37,307 nt of DNA from Hamadaea sp. (GCA_013361475.1 JABFYB010000114.1:1-37307); one strand, 5' to 3'. Positions 1 through 7,580 are shown, counted from the first letter of the stretch. Numbers and translations: made by a program. The notes: generated from the letters alone by a model not told the origin.

Positions 1-129
1 TCGCTCGGCTTCGACCCGGTGATCGCCGGTCCGCTCGCGGCCGGCGTACGCCTGCAGCCCGGGACCGAGATGTTCGGCGCGCACGTCGACGCGGCCGAGG
101 TGCGCGCCCGGCTGGACCGGGCTAGCTGA
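1..129 (+). CDS. C-terminus of F420-dependent NADP reductase-like protein (partial)
   Basis: The window opens inside an ORF that reads 42 residues to a TGA at 127-129. The tail contains GFDPVIAGPLAAGVRLQPG followed by MFGAHV. This resembles the end of NAD(P)-binding proteins annotated as NADPH-dependent F420 reductase or F420-dependent oxidoreductase, where a GFDPV-x-x-GPLA segment precedes a proline/glycine turn. The N-terminal Rossmann motif lies outside the window, so cofactor use cannot be judged. The 3' end overlaps the convergent asparaginase gene by 8 bp. The family call rests on a short tail only. Confidence 0.55.
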   Translation, partial: SLGFDPVIAGPLAAGVRLQPGTEMFGAHVDAAEVRARLDRAS

Positions 130-1138
130 CGTCGTCGGCGAACTCCTGGCGGATCTGTTCGCCGGTCGCGCCTGCGGCCAGCAGCGTACGCAGCAACACC
201 CGGGCTTTGAGCGGGTCCAGGAACCCGGCCGGGATCAGCCCTCGGCCGAGCAGGTCACGTTCGGAGCCCGGGAATCCGTAGGACGAGGTCAGCACCGGCC
301 CACGGCCGATCCGGGAGGCGAGCACGACCGGGATGGCCGCCGCCGCCTTCGTCAGCGGTTCCACGAGGACGGCCGGGACGTGCCCGACTCCCATGCCCGC
401 GACGACCAGCCCGTCCATCCTGGATTCGGCGTCGGCCAGGAACACCGGATCGTCGTCGAGGGTGACCGTGTGCAGCATGACTCTGACTGCGCGCGCCGTC
501 GCACCCGGGTACGCCGCCGGCACGGAGCGCCGGGTTACCGGACCGGTCAGCCACCGTGGCGTACCCTCCACCAGACGACCCGCCGGTCCCGCGTTGGGCG
601 ACGTGAACGCGGCTGGCGAGGTGGTGTGGCTTTTCTGGACGCGCGCGGCGAGATGGATCTCGTCGTTGAGCACCACGAGTACGCCGCGGTCCCGCGCGGC
701 CGGGTCGGTGGCGGTGGCGACCGCGGCCAGCAAGTTGGCCGGGCCGTCGGCTCCAGCGGTGGCCGGATTCCGCATGGCGCCGGTGACCACGAGCGGCTCG
801 GGCCGGGTGTGGCGCAGATCGAGGTAGTAGGCCATCTCCTCGATGCTGTCGGTGCCGGTCGTGACCACGACCCCGGCGGCGCCTCCGGCTATCGCCTGGT
901 CCACGGCGGTCCGCAGGTCGTCGAGGTCGGCGAAGCTCAGCCACGCGCCCGGCATTCGCCGGAAGTCGACCACGCGCAGGCGGTCGCCGTGCTCAGCCAG
1001 CCCGGGGACGGCCTGGACGAGGTCGGCGGCGGTGAGTTGCGGGCTGACACCGCCGTCGCTGGTCGGGACCATGGCGATGGTGCCGCCGACGCCGATCACG
1101 GCGACGATCGCGGCCTCGGCGGGAGCCTGCGGTGACAT
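122..1138 (-). CDS. L-asparaginase (cytosolic type)
   Basis: This 338-residue protein has the asparaginase/glutaminase fold, which hydrolyses L-asparagine to aspartate and ammonia. The first nucleophile motif GVGGTIAM contains Thr20. The second active-site motif TTGTDSIEEMAYYLDL contains Thr96-Asp97. VVTGAMR and ADGPANLLAAV follow, and Lys169 sits in VQKSHTT, at the position of the catalytic lysine that pairs with the second Thr/Asp. All family catalytic residues visible by eye are present. There is no signal peptide, which suggests the cytosolic enzyme. The ATG at 1138 has no Shine-Dalgarno sequence, but TAGCGT lies 6 nt upstream, consistent with a leaderless transcript. The gene is convergent with the partial gene before it. 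Confidence 0.9.
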   Translation of the reverse strand: MSPQAPAEAAIVAVIGVGGTIAMVPTSDGGVSPQLTAADLVQAVPGLAEHGDRLRVVDFRRMPGAWLSFADLDDLRTAVDQAIAGGAAGVVVTTGTDSIEEMAYYLDLRHTRPEPLVVTGAMRNPATAGADGPANLLAAVATATDPAARDRGVLVVLNDEIHLAARVQKSHTTSPAAFTSPNAGPAGRLVEGTPRWLTGPVTRRSVPAAYPGATARAVRVMLHTVTLDDDPVFLADAESRMDGLVVAGMGVGHVPAVLVEPLTKAAAAIPVVLASRIGRGPVLTSSYGFPGSERDLLGRGLIPAGFLDPLKARVLLRTLLAAGATGEQIRQEFADDVS

Positions 1139-1144
1139 GCCGCA

Positions 1145-1150
1145 ACGCTA
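1145..1150 (-). promoter_or_regulatory. Candidate -10 box for a leaderless asparaginase transcript
   Basis: TAGCGT on the minus strand ends 6 nt before the ATG of the asparaginase gene, and no ribosome binding site is visible. The spacing fits TANNNT -10 elements of leaderless actinobacterial genes. No convincing -35 element was seen. Confidence 0.45.
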
Positions 1151-1155
1151 CGGGC

Positions 1156-2379
1156 TCAGCCCGGCTGGGTGGCGAGCGGCCGGGTGGTATGCGTGGGGCG
1201 GGTCGTCCACAGCAGCACCAGGCCGACGGCGCACACCCCGGTGGCGATCGGCCAGGCGGTGCGGTAGCCGAAGTGCTGGGCCAGGCCGAAGAGCGGACCG
1301 GCGAGCATGGCCCCGATCGGGAACGAGTTCGTGAACAGCGCGGTGGCCCGTCCGGGGTGGCGCGGCAGCATGTTCTGCATGTAGGAGATGCCGACGCCGG
1401 CCACGGCCGAGATGAACAGCGCGTTGAGGATCTGTGCTGCCACGAGTTGCCACACGGCGGTGGCGGCCGACGCGACGGCGAAGTACGCGACTCCGCAGCA
1501 GCTGCCCGCGAGGACCACTGTGCGTACGCTGATCCGGGTGGTGATCGCGCCGAGCGTCAGCATGAACGGGATCTCCAGGAAGGCGCACACGCCGAGGATC
1601 ACGCCGGTGTCACTGACGTCGCCGTCCAGATACCGTCCGATGTAGATGGGCAGCACCTGGGAGATCAGCGTCAGCGGGGCCTGCAGCAGGGTGAATCCGG
1701 CGGCCGTCGCCATCAGCGTCCACCAGGACACTTCCAGCGGCCCGGTCGCGTCCGGCTGCTCGACTGCTGAGCCGTCGGCCGCCTCGTGCTCGACGGGCGG
1801 CCGGGCTTCGTCCTTGTCGAACCGGGCCAGCACGAGCAGCCCGGCGACGGCGTACATGGCCGCTGACAGGGCGTAGAGCCAGGTGAAGCCGCCTGCCTTC
1901 AGGACGAACGCCGCCAATGACGGCCCGATCACCCAGGCGACGGAGAAGACGGTTCGCAGTGCGCTCATGCCTAGCGCGGCGCGGTCGGGCCGATCGCGGT
2001 CGAGCACCTGGCGGGCGTACGCGAGGGTCTGCGGGAACAATGCCCCGGCCAGCGCCCAGCCGGTCACGTTGACGGCGAGCAGCAGCCAGTAGTCGCGTAG
2101 GACGGCGGTCAGCCCGGCGCTGACGAGGCCGCCGAGCGCGGCGAGCAGCATCAGCGCGCGCCGGATCGCCCGCCGGTCGGACAGCCGGCCCAGGCCGCTG
2201 GCCACGATGACACTGGCCAACGGCCCGACGACGAGGAAGACGGTGATCTGGATCGGGCTGGCGTGCACCGCCGAGTCCAGGAACAACGCGAGGAACGGGT
2301 AGACCAGCGCGGTCGAGACGCCGACGCTGAAGAACACGAGTGCGAACGGCAGCATCGCGCTGCCCAGCCGCCGGGTCAT
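1156..2379 (-). CDS. MFS transporter, sugar-efflux (SetA-like) type
   Basis: This 407-residue protein has about 12 hydrophobic segments. The N-terminus (MTRRLGSAMLPFALVFF) leads directly into TM1. The loop GLGRLSDRRAIRRALM is the MFS motif A equivalent (G-x-x-x-D-R-x-x-R-R). The half-way sequence SALRTVFSVAWVIGPSLAAFV matches SetA/SetB-type sugar efflux proteins, which export sugars or sugar analogues by proton antiport. The substrate cannot be read from sequence. A hydrophilic acidic stretch (KDEARPPVEHEAADGSAVEQPD) lies between TM6 and TM7. The start at 2379 is favoured because ATG overlaps the TGA of the upstream gene as ATGA (2376-2379), implying translational coupling. The open frame extends further upstream but gives only arginine-rich out-of-frame-like sequence. 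Confidence 0.85.
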   Translation of the reverse strand: MTRRLGSAMLPFALVFFSVGVSTALVYPFLALFLDSAVHASPIQITVFLVVGPLASVIVASGLGRLSDRRAIRRALMLLAALGGLVSAGLTAVLRDYWLLLAVNVTGWALAGALFPQTLAYARQVLDRDRPDRAALGMSALRTVFSVAWVIGPSLAAFVLKAGGFTWLYALSAAMYAVAGLLVLARFDKDEARPPVEHEAADGSAVEQPDATGPLEVSWWTLMATAAGFTLLQAPLTLISQVLPIYIGRYLDGDVSDTGVILGVCAFLEIPFMLTLGAITTRISVRTVVLAGSCCGVAYFAVASAATAVWQLVAAQILNALFISAVAGVGISYMQNMLPRHPGRATALFTNSFPIGAMLAGPLFGLAQHFGYRTAWPIATGVCAVGLVLLWTTRPTHTTRPLATQPG

Positions 2380-2903
2380 GACTGGGCCGGCGGGCCGCTG
2401 AGGCGAGTCCGCAGCGTGCCCACGATCGGCGCCGGGTAGCCCTGGCGAAGCTTCGCGGCGATGTCGTCGCGGGTCTCCAGCGCCCGCCGCCAGCCGACGA
2501 CGTCGGTGGAGAAGATCTGCTCGGTCTGCCCGTCGTCGTACGCCGCCTCGACCGTCCACGGCCGCCGGAACAGCACCCGGGCCGGGATCGCGATCAGCAG
2601 CAGCAGAACGACGACGAGGATGTCCACGATGAGCAGCAGCAACGGCAGCAGGATGAACCAGAACACCAGCACACCGAGGATGAAGAGCACGATGCCGAGC
2701 ACGATCGCGGCCAGATCACCGTCGCCGGAGCCGCAGCCGGCGAGGTCACCGCAGCCGCTCAGGTCGTTGCCGGAGCTCGCCTCGCCCTTGCGTTTGCGGC
2801 GCCACGCCCCGAATCGCCGCACCAGTGCGCTCCACCGTGGCTGCCACACCACGCGTACGCCCCATGTCTGGCCGCTGGGGGTGTCGACCTTGACCGTTCG
2901 CAC
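2376..2903 (-). CDS. Hypothetical membrane protein with two TM segments
   Basis: This 175-residue protein belongs to no family I recognise. Residues 1-60 are basic and soluble, with a short Ser/Gly/Asp/Cys-rich segment (SGNDLSGCGDLAGCGSGDGD). Residues 63-110 form two closely spaced hydrophobic helices rich in Leu, Val and Ile. The remaining C-terminus is soluble and contains RRPWTVEAAYDDGQTEQIF. The start is GTG at 2903. A TAGGGT box lies 6 nt before it and no ribosome binding site is visible. The stop overlaps the start of the sugar-efflux MFS gene by 4 bp, so the two are probably co-transcribed and coupled. It could assist or be packaged with the transporter, but that is conjecture. Confidence 0.7.
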   Translation of the reverse strand: MRTVKVDTPSGQTWGVRVVWQPRWSALVRRFGAWRRKRKGEASSGNDLSGCGDLAGCGSGDGDLAAIVLGIVLFILGVLVFWFILLPLLLLIVDILVVVLLLLIAIPARVLFRRPWTVEAAYDDGQTEQIFSTDVVGWRRALETRDDIAAKLRQGYPAPIVGTLRTRLSGPPAQS

Positions 2904-2909
2904 ACGCGT

Positions 2910-2915
2910 ACCCTA
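2910..2915 (-). promoter_or_regulatory. Candidate -10 box for the 2-TM membrane protein / MFS operon
   Basis: TAGGGT on the minus strand lies 6 nt before the GTG at 2903. No Shine-Dalgarno sequence separates it from the start, so the transcript is likely leaderless. Confidence 0.45.
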
Positions 2916-2929
2916 GTTCGAGCCCGCAA

Positions 2930-2961
2930 AATGAGAGCGCGACCGTGACGGCCGTCTCATT
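2930..2961. promoter_or_regulatory. Inverted repeat in a divergent promoter gap, possible operator
   Basis: AATGAGA (2930-2936) is repeated inverted as TCTCATT (2955-2961), with an 18-nt spacer. It lies between the divergent 2-TM protein and DHA2 exporter genes. The arms are short, so chance is possible. Confidence 0.25.
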
Positions 2962-3007
2962 CCGGCGGGACCGCCCAGTTCGGCGGCGCGGCGGTGTCAG
3001 CACTGCC

Positions 3008-4450
3008 ATGACTCACGAAAGACTGACTGCTTCGCAGCGCTGGGTGCTGGGGCTTACGGCGATCGCCGCGCTGCTCGTCGGGCTCGACACGACTGTCGTG
3101 GCGACCGCACTGACCACTCTTCGCCTCGATTTGGGCGCGTCCGCCGAGGAGCTCGAGTGGACGGTGAACGCGTACACGCTGAGCTTCGCCGTGTTGTTGC
3201 TGACGGCGGCGGCCCTCGGCGACCGGTTCGGGCGGCGGCGGGTGTTCGTCGCCGGGCTGGGCGTCTTCGCGCTGGCTTCGGCGGGTTGTGCGCTCGCGCC
3301 GGACGCGGGCTGGCTCATCGCCGGGCGGGCGGTGCAGGGCGCCGGGGCGGCGGCGGTCATGCCGCTGGCGTTGACGCTGCTGGGCGGCGTCGTGTCGGCG
3401 TCGACCCGGGCGCGGGCGCTGGGCATGTTCTCGGCGGTCGTGGGCGTGTCCGTCCCGGCCGGGCCGCTGCTCGGCGGCGCGATCGCCGACGGCACGTCGT
3501 GGCGGTGGATCTTCTGGCTCAACGTGCCGCTGGTCGCCGTCCTGGTCCCGCTGGTGCTGACCCGGGTCGCGCCGAGCCGTGGCCCGCGGGTACGCCTGGA
3601 TCTGCCGGGTCTGCTGCTGTCCGCCGGGGCTGCGCTGGGATTGGTCTGGGGACTCGTGCGGGCCAACACGGCCGGCTGGACGGCCCCGGAGACGGTGCTG
3701 GCGTTGGGCGCCGGAGTCGTTCTGACGGTGGCGTTCCTTCTGGTGGAGAGCCGGACCGAGCAGCCGATGCTGCCGCTGCGGCTGTTCGGCGTACGCGCCT
3801 TCACGGCGGGCAACGCGGCGATCTTCTTCCTGTGGGCGTCGACCTTCGGCTCGGTCTTCTTCATGGCCCAGTTCTTCCAGGTCGGGCAGTCGGCGGGACC
3901 GTTCGAGGCCGGGCTGCGACTGATGCCGTGGGGTGCGATGACGGTCCTCGTGCCGCGGGCGGTCGGCTCCCTGATCCACAAGTACGGCGAGCGCCCGTTC
4001 ATCGTCGGCGGCATGGTGCTGCATGGGGCGTCCATGGTGTGGATCGCCGTCCTGGCCGCGCCCGACGTCGCGTACTGGCGGATGGTGGCGCCGCTGATCC
4101 TTTCCGGCATCGGCGTCGCGGCGGCGATCCCGGCGACCCAGAGCGCGGTGCTGGGGGCGGTCACTCCCCCGGACCTCGGGAAGGCGTCCGGGGCGTACAG
4201 CGCGTTGCGGCAGCTCGGCGGGGCCTTCGGAGTGGCGGCTGTCGTCGCCGTGTTCGCCGCGTCCGGCGGGTACGCCTCGGCCCGCGTGTTCGTCGACGGC
4301 TTCGCCCCGGCGATGGTCGGCTGCGCCGTGCTCGCGGTGGGAGCGATCCTCGCCGGCGCTGGTACGCCCGGTCGCCGGATGGTTCCGGCTGCCCAGGTCA
4401 CCGCCCCGGCGGCGGCCAGTCCGTCGGAGACCGTGCGCGTGAGCCGTTAG
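3008..4450 (+). CDS. MFS transporter, DHA2 (14-TM) drug:proton antiporter family
   Basis: This 480-residue protein has about 14 hydrophobic segments. Residues 10-35 contain the TM1 signature LLVGLDTTVVATALTTL, equivalent to the D-x-T-V-V-N-V-A-L motif of DHA2 exporters. ELEWTVNAYTLSFA is the W-x-x-x-x-Y-x-L motif in TM2. GDRFGRRRVFVAG is motif A. GRAVQGAGAAAVMPLALTLL and GPLLGGAIADGTSWRWIFWLNVP correspond to motifs B and C. Members export antibiotics, dyes or secreted metabolites across the cytoplasmic membrane. The ATG at 3008 places the start just before TM1; an in-frame GTG at 2945 would add a basic 21-residue leader. The next gene, a sigma factor, begins within about 45 nt of the stop, so the two are probably co-transcribed. 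Confidence 0.88.
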   Translation: MTHERLTASQRWVLGLTAIAALLVGLDTTVVATALTTLRLDLGASAEELEWTVNAYTLSFAVLLLTAAALGDRFGRRRVFVAGLGVFALASAGCALAPDAGWLIAGRAVQGAGAAAVMPLALTLLGGVVSASTRARALGMFSAVVGVSVPAGPLLGGAIADGTSWRWIFWLNVPLVAVLVPLVLTRVAPSRGPRVRLDLPGLLLSAGAALGLVWGLVRANTAGWTAPETVLALGAGVVLTVAFLLVESRTEQPMLPLRLFGVRAFTAGNAAIFFLWASTFGSVFFMAQFFQVGQSAGPFEAGLRLMPWGAMTVLVPRAVGSLIHKYGERPFIVGGMVLHGASMVWIAVLAAPDVAYWRMVAPLILSGIGVAAAIPATQSAVLGAVTPPDLGKASGAYSALRQLGGAFGVAAVVAVFAASGGYASARVFVDGFAPAMVGCAVLAVGAILAGAGTPGRRMVPAAQVTAPAAASPSETVRVSR

Positions 4451-4493
4451 GGGTGCCGTCAGGATGGGAGTAGCACAGCGGAAGGACTGGACA

Positions 4494-5495
4494 GTGGGGA
4501 CGACGGATCTGATCTCCCGGGCACGGGCCGGCGACGGCGACGCGTTCCGGGCGCTGACCGAGCCGCATCGGCGGGAACTGCACGTGCACTGCTACCGGAT
4601 GCTGGGCTCGGTCCAGGACGCCGAGGACGCGCTGCAGGACACGATGCTGGCCGCCTGGCAGGGGCTGGCCGGGTTCGGGGAGCGGTCGTCGATCCGGACC
4701 TGGCTCTACCGGATCGCGACGAACCGGTGCCTCAACACGCTGCGCTCGGCCCGTCGCCGACCGGCCAAGGAGTGGGGGTGGCCAGGCCTGGAGCCACCGG
4801 AGCCGACCCGGCTCGGTGAGGTGCCGTGGCTGGAGCCGTATCCGGACGCGCTGCTGGCCGGGGCGTCGGGCGTACCGGTCGGGCCGGAGGCGCGGTATGA
4901 GCAGACCGAGTCGATCTCGCTGGCCTTCGTCACCGCATTGCAGATCCTGCCGCCCCGCCAGCTGGCGGTCCTCGTGTTGCGGGACGTGCTCGGCTTCCAC
5001 GCGACCGAGGTCGCCGAGATGCTCGACTCGACGGTCGAGTCGGTGACCAGCGCGCTGCGGCGGGCGCGGGCGGGGCTGCACGCTCGGCTCCCGGAGGTCG
5101 CCGACCGTGTGCCCGCCCCGCCCGTCGCCTCGGCCGCCGAGGACGCGATCGTCGCCAAGTTCGTCAGCGCGTACGAGTCGGCCGACGTCGAGGCGCTGGT
5201 CGCGCTGCTCACCGACGACGTGTTCATCGCGATGCCGCCGGTGCCGTTCGAGTACCTCGGCATCGCCGCCGCCACGCGCTTCTGCGAGACCGTCTTCAGC
5301 TCGGGACGCCGCTACACGCTGGTGGCGACCCGGGCCAACGGCTCGCCGGCGTTCGGGATCTACAAGCCGTCACCCGACGGTACGCAGACCGCCTTCGGCC
5401 TGATGGCGGTGACGCTCAGCGGCGACCGGATCCGCTCGCTGACCCGGTTCGACGACCGTACGCTGCCGTGGTTCGGGCTGCCCGCCCAGCTGTGA
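4494..5495 (+). CDS. ECF sigma factor, SigG-like, with C-terminal SnoaL-like domain
   Basis: Sigma region 2 is clear: ARAGDGDAFRALTEPHRRELHVHCYRMLGSVQDAEDALQDTML, followed by RTWLYRIATNRCLNTLR. Region 4 contains LPPRQLAVLVLRDVLGFHATEVAEMLDSTVESVTSALRRAR. About 120 residues follow that look like a SnoaL/NTF2-like fold, from AEDAIVAKFVSAYESADVEALVALL to the end. This architecture, with the central EPTRLGEVPWLEPYPDALL linker, matches actinobacterial SigG / SigX5-type ECF factors. In these the fused domain, rather than a separate anti-sigma factor, is thought to control activity. GTG at 4494 is preferred because GGAAGGA lies 7 nt upstream; ATG at 4464 would add ten residues without a clear ribosome site. 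No anti-sigma gene is adjacent. Confidence 0.88.
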   Translation: MGTTDLISRARAGDGDAFRALTEPHRRELHVHCYRMLGSVQDAEDALQDTMLAAWQGLAGFGERSSIRTWLYRIATNRCLNTLRSARRRPAKEWGWPGLEPPEPTRLGEVPWLEPYPDALLAGASGVPVGPEARYEQTESISLAFVTALQILPPRQLAVLVLRDVLGFHATEVAEMLDSTVESVTSALRRARAGLHARLPEVADRVPAPPVASAAEDAIVAKFVSAYESADVEALVALLTDDVFIAMPPVPFEYLGIAAATRFCETVFSSGRRYTLVATRANGSPAFGIYKPSPDGTQTAFGLMAVTLSGDRIRSLTRFDDRTLPWFGLPAQL

Positions 5496-5498
5496 AGC

Positions 5499-5519
5499 GG
5501 CCACACCGCCTCCGTGGCC
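5499..5519. terminator. Weak hairpin between convergent genes
   Basis: GGCCAC (5499-5504) pairs perfectly with GTGGCC (5514-5519) across a 9-nt loop, starting 4 nt after the sigma-factor stop. It may act as a terminator for that gene. The stem is short and no T-run follows. Confidence 0.35.
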
Positions 5520-5530
5520 TGCCTCCGCGG

Positions 5531-5608
5531 GGCGGTCCACTCACGCGGGTGGCGGTCCACTCACGCGGGTGGCGGTCCACTCACGCGGGTGGCGGTCCAC
5601 TCACGCGG
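5531..5608. repeat. 20-bp tandem repeat, 3.9 copies
   Basis: The unit GGCGGTCCACTCACGCGGGT occurs at 5531-5550, 5551-5570 and 5571-5590 without mismatch. A fourth copy at 5591-5608 lacks the last two bases. On the minus strand the fourth copy supplies the TGA stop (5601-5603) of the alpha/beta hydrolase gene, so the array is essentially its 3' flank. It runs directly into an 18-bp tandem repeat that is coding. Confidence 0.95.
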
Positions 5609-6332
5609 TGATGGGCCGCTCCGCGGTGATGGGCCGCTCCGCGGTGATGGGCCGCTCCGCGATGCGGGCCAGGACGCGGGCGAGGTCGACGGGCTTGCTG
5701 AACATCGGCCAGTGCCCGGAGTCGATGTCGACGTACTCGACGTGCTTGGCCTTGGCCAGCTCGGGGACGTCGCCGCCGTCGACCCACTCGCGGGCCTGAG
5801 CCGGGCTGAACTCCGGGCACACGACCGTCACCGGGACGTCGTAGCGACGCTCGTCGGTGAGGCGTACGACGGCGTGGGCGACGCCTTCAGGCACCGGGAC
5901 GGCGCCGGCGGCGAGCCGGTCCCGGGTCGCCTCGTCGAGGTCGGCCGAGTCCGCGCCCTCGAACGGCCCCCAGCCGGGGAACCGCATGACTCCGTCGGCG
6001 ACCTCGAAGAAGGCCGCGTACTGCTCGCCGTCGGCGGACGGGAACCCGCCGATCAGGGCCACCTTGGCGACCCGCTCGGGACGGGCGTCGGCGGCGAGCC
6101 AGGCCAGCGTGGACGCGGCCGAGTGACCCACCACCAGCGGATTCCCGGCAGCCCCGTCGACGGCCGCGACCACCGTCGCGAGCTGGTCGTCGAGCGTGGC
6201 GTCGACGGGTTCGGCGCCCTGGCCGGGCAGGGTGACGGCGACCGGCTTATGGCCGAGCGCCTGCAGCGCGGGCACCACCTCGTCCCAAGCCGAGCCAGTG
6301 AGCCAGAGGCCGCCGATGAGCAGGATGTCCAT
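5601..6332 (-). CDS. Alpha/beta hydrolase with triplicated C-terminal ERPITA repeat
   Basis: This 243-residue protein has an alpha/beta hydrolase core. It starts with a strand-turn (MDILLIGGLWLTGSAWDEV), has the nucleophile elbow VVGHSAAS with Ser71, and carries a C-terminal histidine at His207 in SGHWPMFSKP. The acid residue is probably Asp or Glu in VVCPEFSP near residue 173. The substrate is unknown, but the fold fits small esterases and lactonases. The last 18 residues are three exact copies of ERPITA (226-243), encoded by an 18-bp tandem repeat. A typical family member would end near residue 230, so this looks like a recent slippage product. The ATG at 6332 has a weak upstream purine run (AGAAAG). 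The gene is divergent from the WYL regulator, which may control it. Confidence 0.82.
   Translation of the reverse strand: MDILLIGGLWLTGSAWDEVVPALQALGHKPVAVTLPGQGAEPVDATLDDQLATVVAAVDGAAGNPLVVGHSAASTLAWLAADARPERVAKVALIGGFPSADGEQYAAFFEVADGVMRFPGWGPFEGADSADLDEATRDRLAAGAVPVPEGVAHAVVRLTDERRYDVPVTVVCPEFSPAQAREWVDGGDVPELAKAKHVEYVDIDSGHWPMFSKPVDLARVLARIAERPITAERPITAERPITA
5605..5658. repeat. 18-bp tandem repeat, 3 exact copies, coding
   Basis: GCGGTGATGGGCCGCTCC occurs at 5605-5622, 5623-5640 and 5641-5658 without mismatch. It encodes the triplicated C-terminal ERPITA of the minus-strand hydrolase. The period is a multiple of three, so expansion kept the reading frame, unlike the adjoining 20-bp array. 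Confidence 0.95.
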
Positions 6333-6428
6333 GTCGAAGTCGCTTTCTGCCAGACAACTGGGTGGCTTACCCGGTCACCGTAAACCCTATTCCGGACGTT
6401 CTACTTCCGGTTCATATTTCGGCCGGTT

Positions 6429-6434
6429 TAGGCT
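6429..6434 (+). promoter_or_regulatory. Candidate -10 box for a leaderless WYL regulator transcript
   Basis: TAGGCT lies 6 nt before the GTG at 6441, with no ribosome binding site between. The surrounding 108-bp gap (6333-6440) is the most AT-rich stretch nearby. It also holds TAAACC and GGTTTA as distant inverted arms and repeated TTCCGG motifs. Confidence 0.45.
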
Positions 6435-6440
6435 GGCCGG

Positions 6441-7427
6441 GTGCCGTCCGATCCGAGTCCGACCGCCCGCGCGCTGCGCGCGCTGGAGATCCTGCAGAGC
6501 CGGCCCGGCGTCACCGCCGACGAGCTGGGCGAGCGCCTCGGGGTGACCGAGCGGGCCGCCCGCCGCTATGTCGAGATCCTGCGGGAGGCGGGCGTACCGG
6601 TGGAGTCGGTGCGCGGTCCGCACGGCGGCTACCGGCTCGGCCGCGGCGTACGCCTCCCGCCGATCGTCTTCTCACAAGAGGAAGCGCTGGCATTGGTCAT
6701 GGCGGTGCTCGACGGCCAGCCCGCCGCGACCGACGCCGAGAACACCGTCGGATCGGCCCTCGTCAAGGTCATCCGGGCACTGCCGGAGAGGATCGGCCGC
6801 GAGGCGGCGGCGCTCCGGGAGAACATCGCGGCCACCCCCGACCGGCACGCCTCCCGCCCGGACCCGGCCACCACCAGCGTCCTGATCGCCGCCGTCGCGG
6901 AACGGCGACGGGTTCGGCTGACCTACCACAGTCCCCGGGGCGAGAGCGGCGCATGGCAGGGCGACGTCGACCCGTGGGCGGTCGTCGTCCGATATGGACG
7001 CTGGTACCTGCTGTGCCATTCGCTGCGCGCCGACGCCGTACGCACCTATCGCGTGGATCGCATAAGGGCGGTCGAGCCGACCGGCCACGAGTTCGATCCA
7101 CCGGAGGGCCTGGATCCGGTGCGGGCGCTGGAGGAGAACCTCGGCTCGGGCTGGCCGATGGTGACCGAAGTGGTGTTCGACGCACCCCTCGCCGAGGTCG
7201 CGCCCTGGATCCGGCCGACGATGGGACGGCTGGAACCGTGGGGCGACGGCTGCCGAGTGGTCGGCACGACGAACAATCCCGCAATGTACGCGCAGGAGTG
7301 GCTGGCCGCCGTGCCGTTCGCGTTCCACGTCGTGGGCGGGCCGGAACTGCGGGCGGCGGTGGCCGCGGTCGCAGCCCGGTTCGCCGCCGCTCTCGAAGAC
7401 CGTCCGGCTGACCATCCGTCCCCCTGA
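6441..7427 (+). CDS. WYL-domain transcriptional regulator (YafY/DeoR-like HTH)
   Basis: This 328-residue protein starts with a winged HTH (ALRALEILQSRPGVTADELGERLGVTERAARRYVEIL). A conserved wing follows (GVPVESVRGPHGGYRLGRGVRLPP). The WYL domain spans roughly residues 140-225; its core here reads YGRWYLLCHS, with RTYRVDRIRAVEPTG after it. A WCX-like C-terminal region contains TEVVFDAPLAEVAPWIRP. WYL domains sense ligands, and those in some phage-defence and DNA-repair regulators bind nucleic acids. It is divergent from the alpha/beta hydrolase, which is its most likely target along with itself. The GTG start is supported by the domain boundary and the TAGGCT box upstream. Confidence 0.88.
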   Translation: MPSDPSPTARALRALEILQSRPGVTADELGERLGVTERAARRYVEILREAGVPVESVRGPHGGYRLGRGVRLPPIVFSQEEALALVMAVLDGQPAATDAENTVGSALVKVIRALPERIGREAAALRENIAATPDRHASRPDPATTSVLIAAVAERRRVRLTYHSPRGESGAWQGDVDPWAVVVRYGRWYLLCHSLRADAVRTYRVDRIRAVEPTGHEFDPPEGLDPVRALEENLGSGWPMVTEVVFDAPLAEVAPWIRPTMGRLEPWGDGCRVVGTTNNPAMYAQEWLAAVPFAFHVVGGPELRAAVAAVAARFAAALEDRPADHPSP

Positions 7428-7475
7428 CCGGCTGACCTGCCCTGATCACGCCGACGGATCGTCGACTTAACCCGG

Positions 7476-7534
7476 CTGGATCAGGGTTCTCGGTCGAATC
7501 ATGGAGCAAGATTCGACCGGGAACCCTGATCCAG
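7476..7534. repeat. Long hairpin element, copy 1 of 3
   Basis: The left arm 7476-7500 starts CTGGATCAGGG and ends CGGTCGAATC. It pairs with 7510-7534 over 25 bp with a single T.G wobble. The loop is 9 nt (ATGGAGCAA). It lies between the convergent WYL-regulator and dehydrogenase genes, so it could terminate transcription from both sides. Related copies lie at 16819-16873 and 30651-30709. A 15-bp tandem repeat starts at its right base. Confidence 0.93.
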
Positions 7535-7535
7535 C

Positions 7536-7580
7536 GCCCAGCCGGGCAGCGCCCAGCCGGGCAGCGCCCAGCCGGGCAGC
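7536..7580. repeat. 15-bp tandem repeat, 3 exact copies
   Basis: GCCCAGCCGGGCAGC occurs at 7536-7550, 7551-7565 and 7566-7580. Each unit can fold GCCC onto GGGC. The array sits between hairpin copy 1 and the 3' end of the dehydrogenase gene and is non-coding. Confidence 0.93.

Noticed and set aside
5531-5658. CRISPR-like repeat array
   Set aside because: Units are directly contiguous with no spacers and change period from 20 to 18 bp. These are minisatellites.
7476-7534. Attachment site or insertion-sequence end
   Set aside because: No integrase, transposase or target duplication is nearby, and the same structure recurs at two other sites as a closed hairpin.
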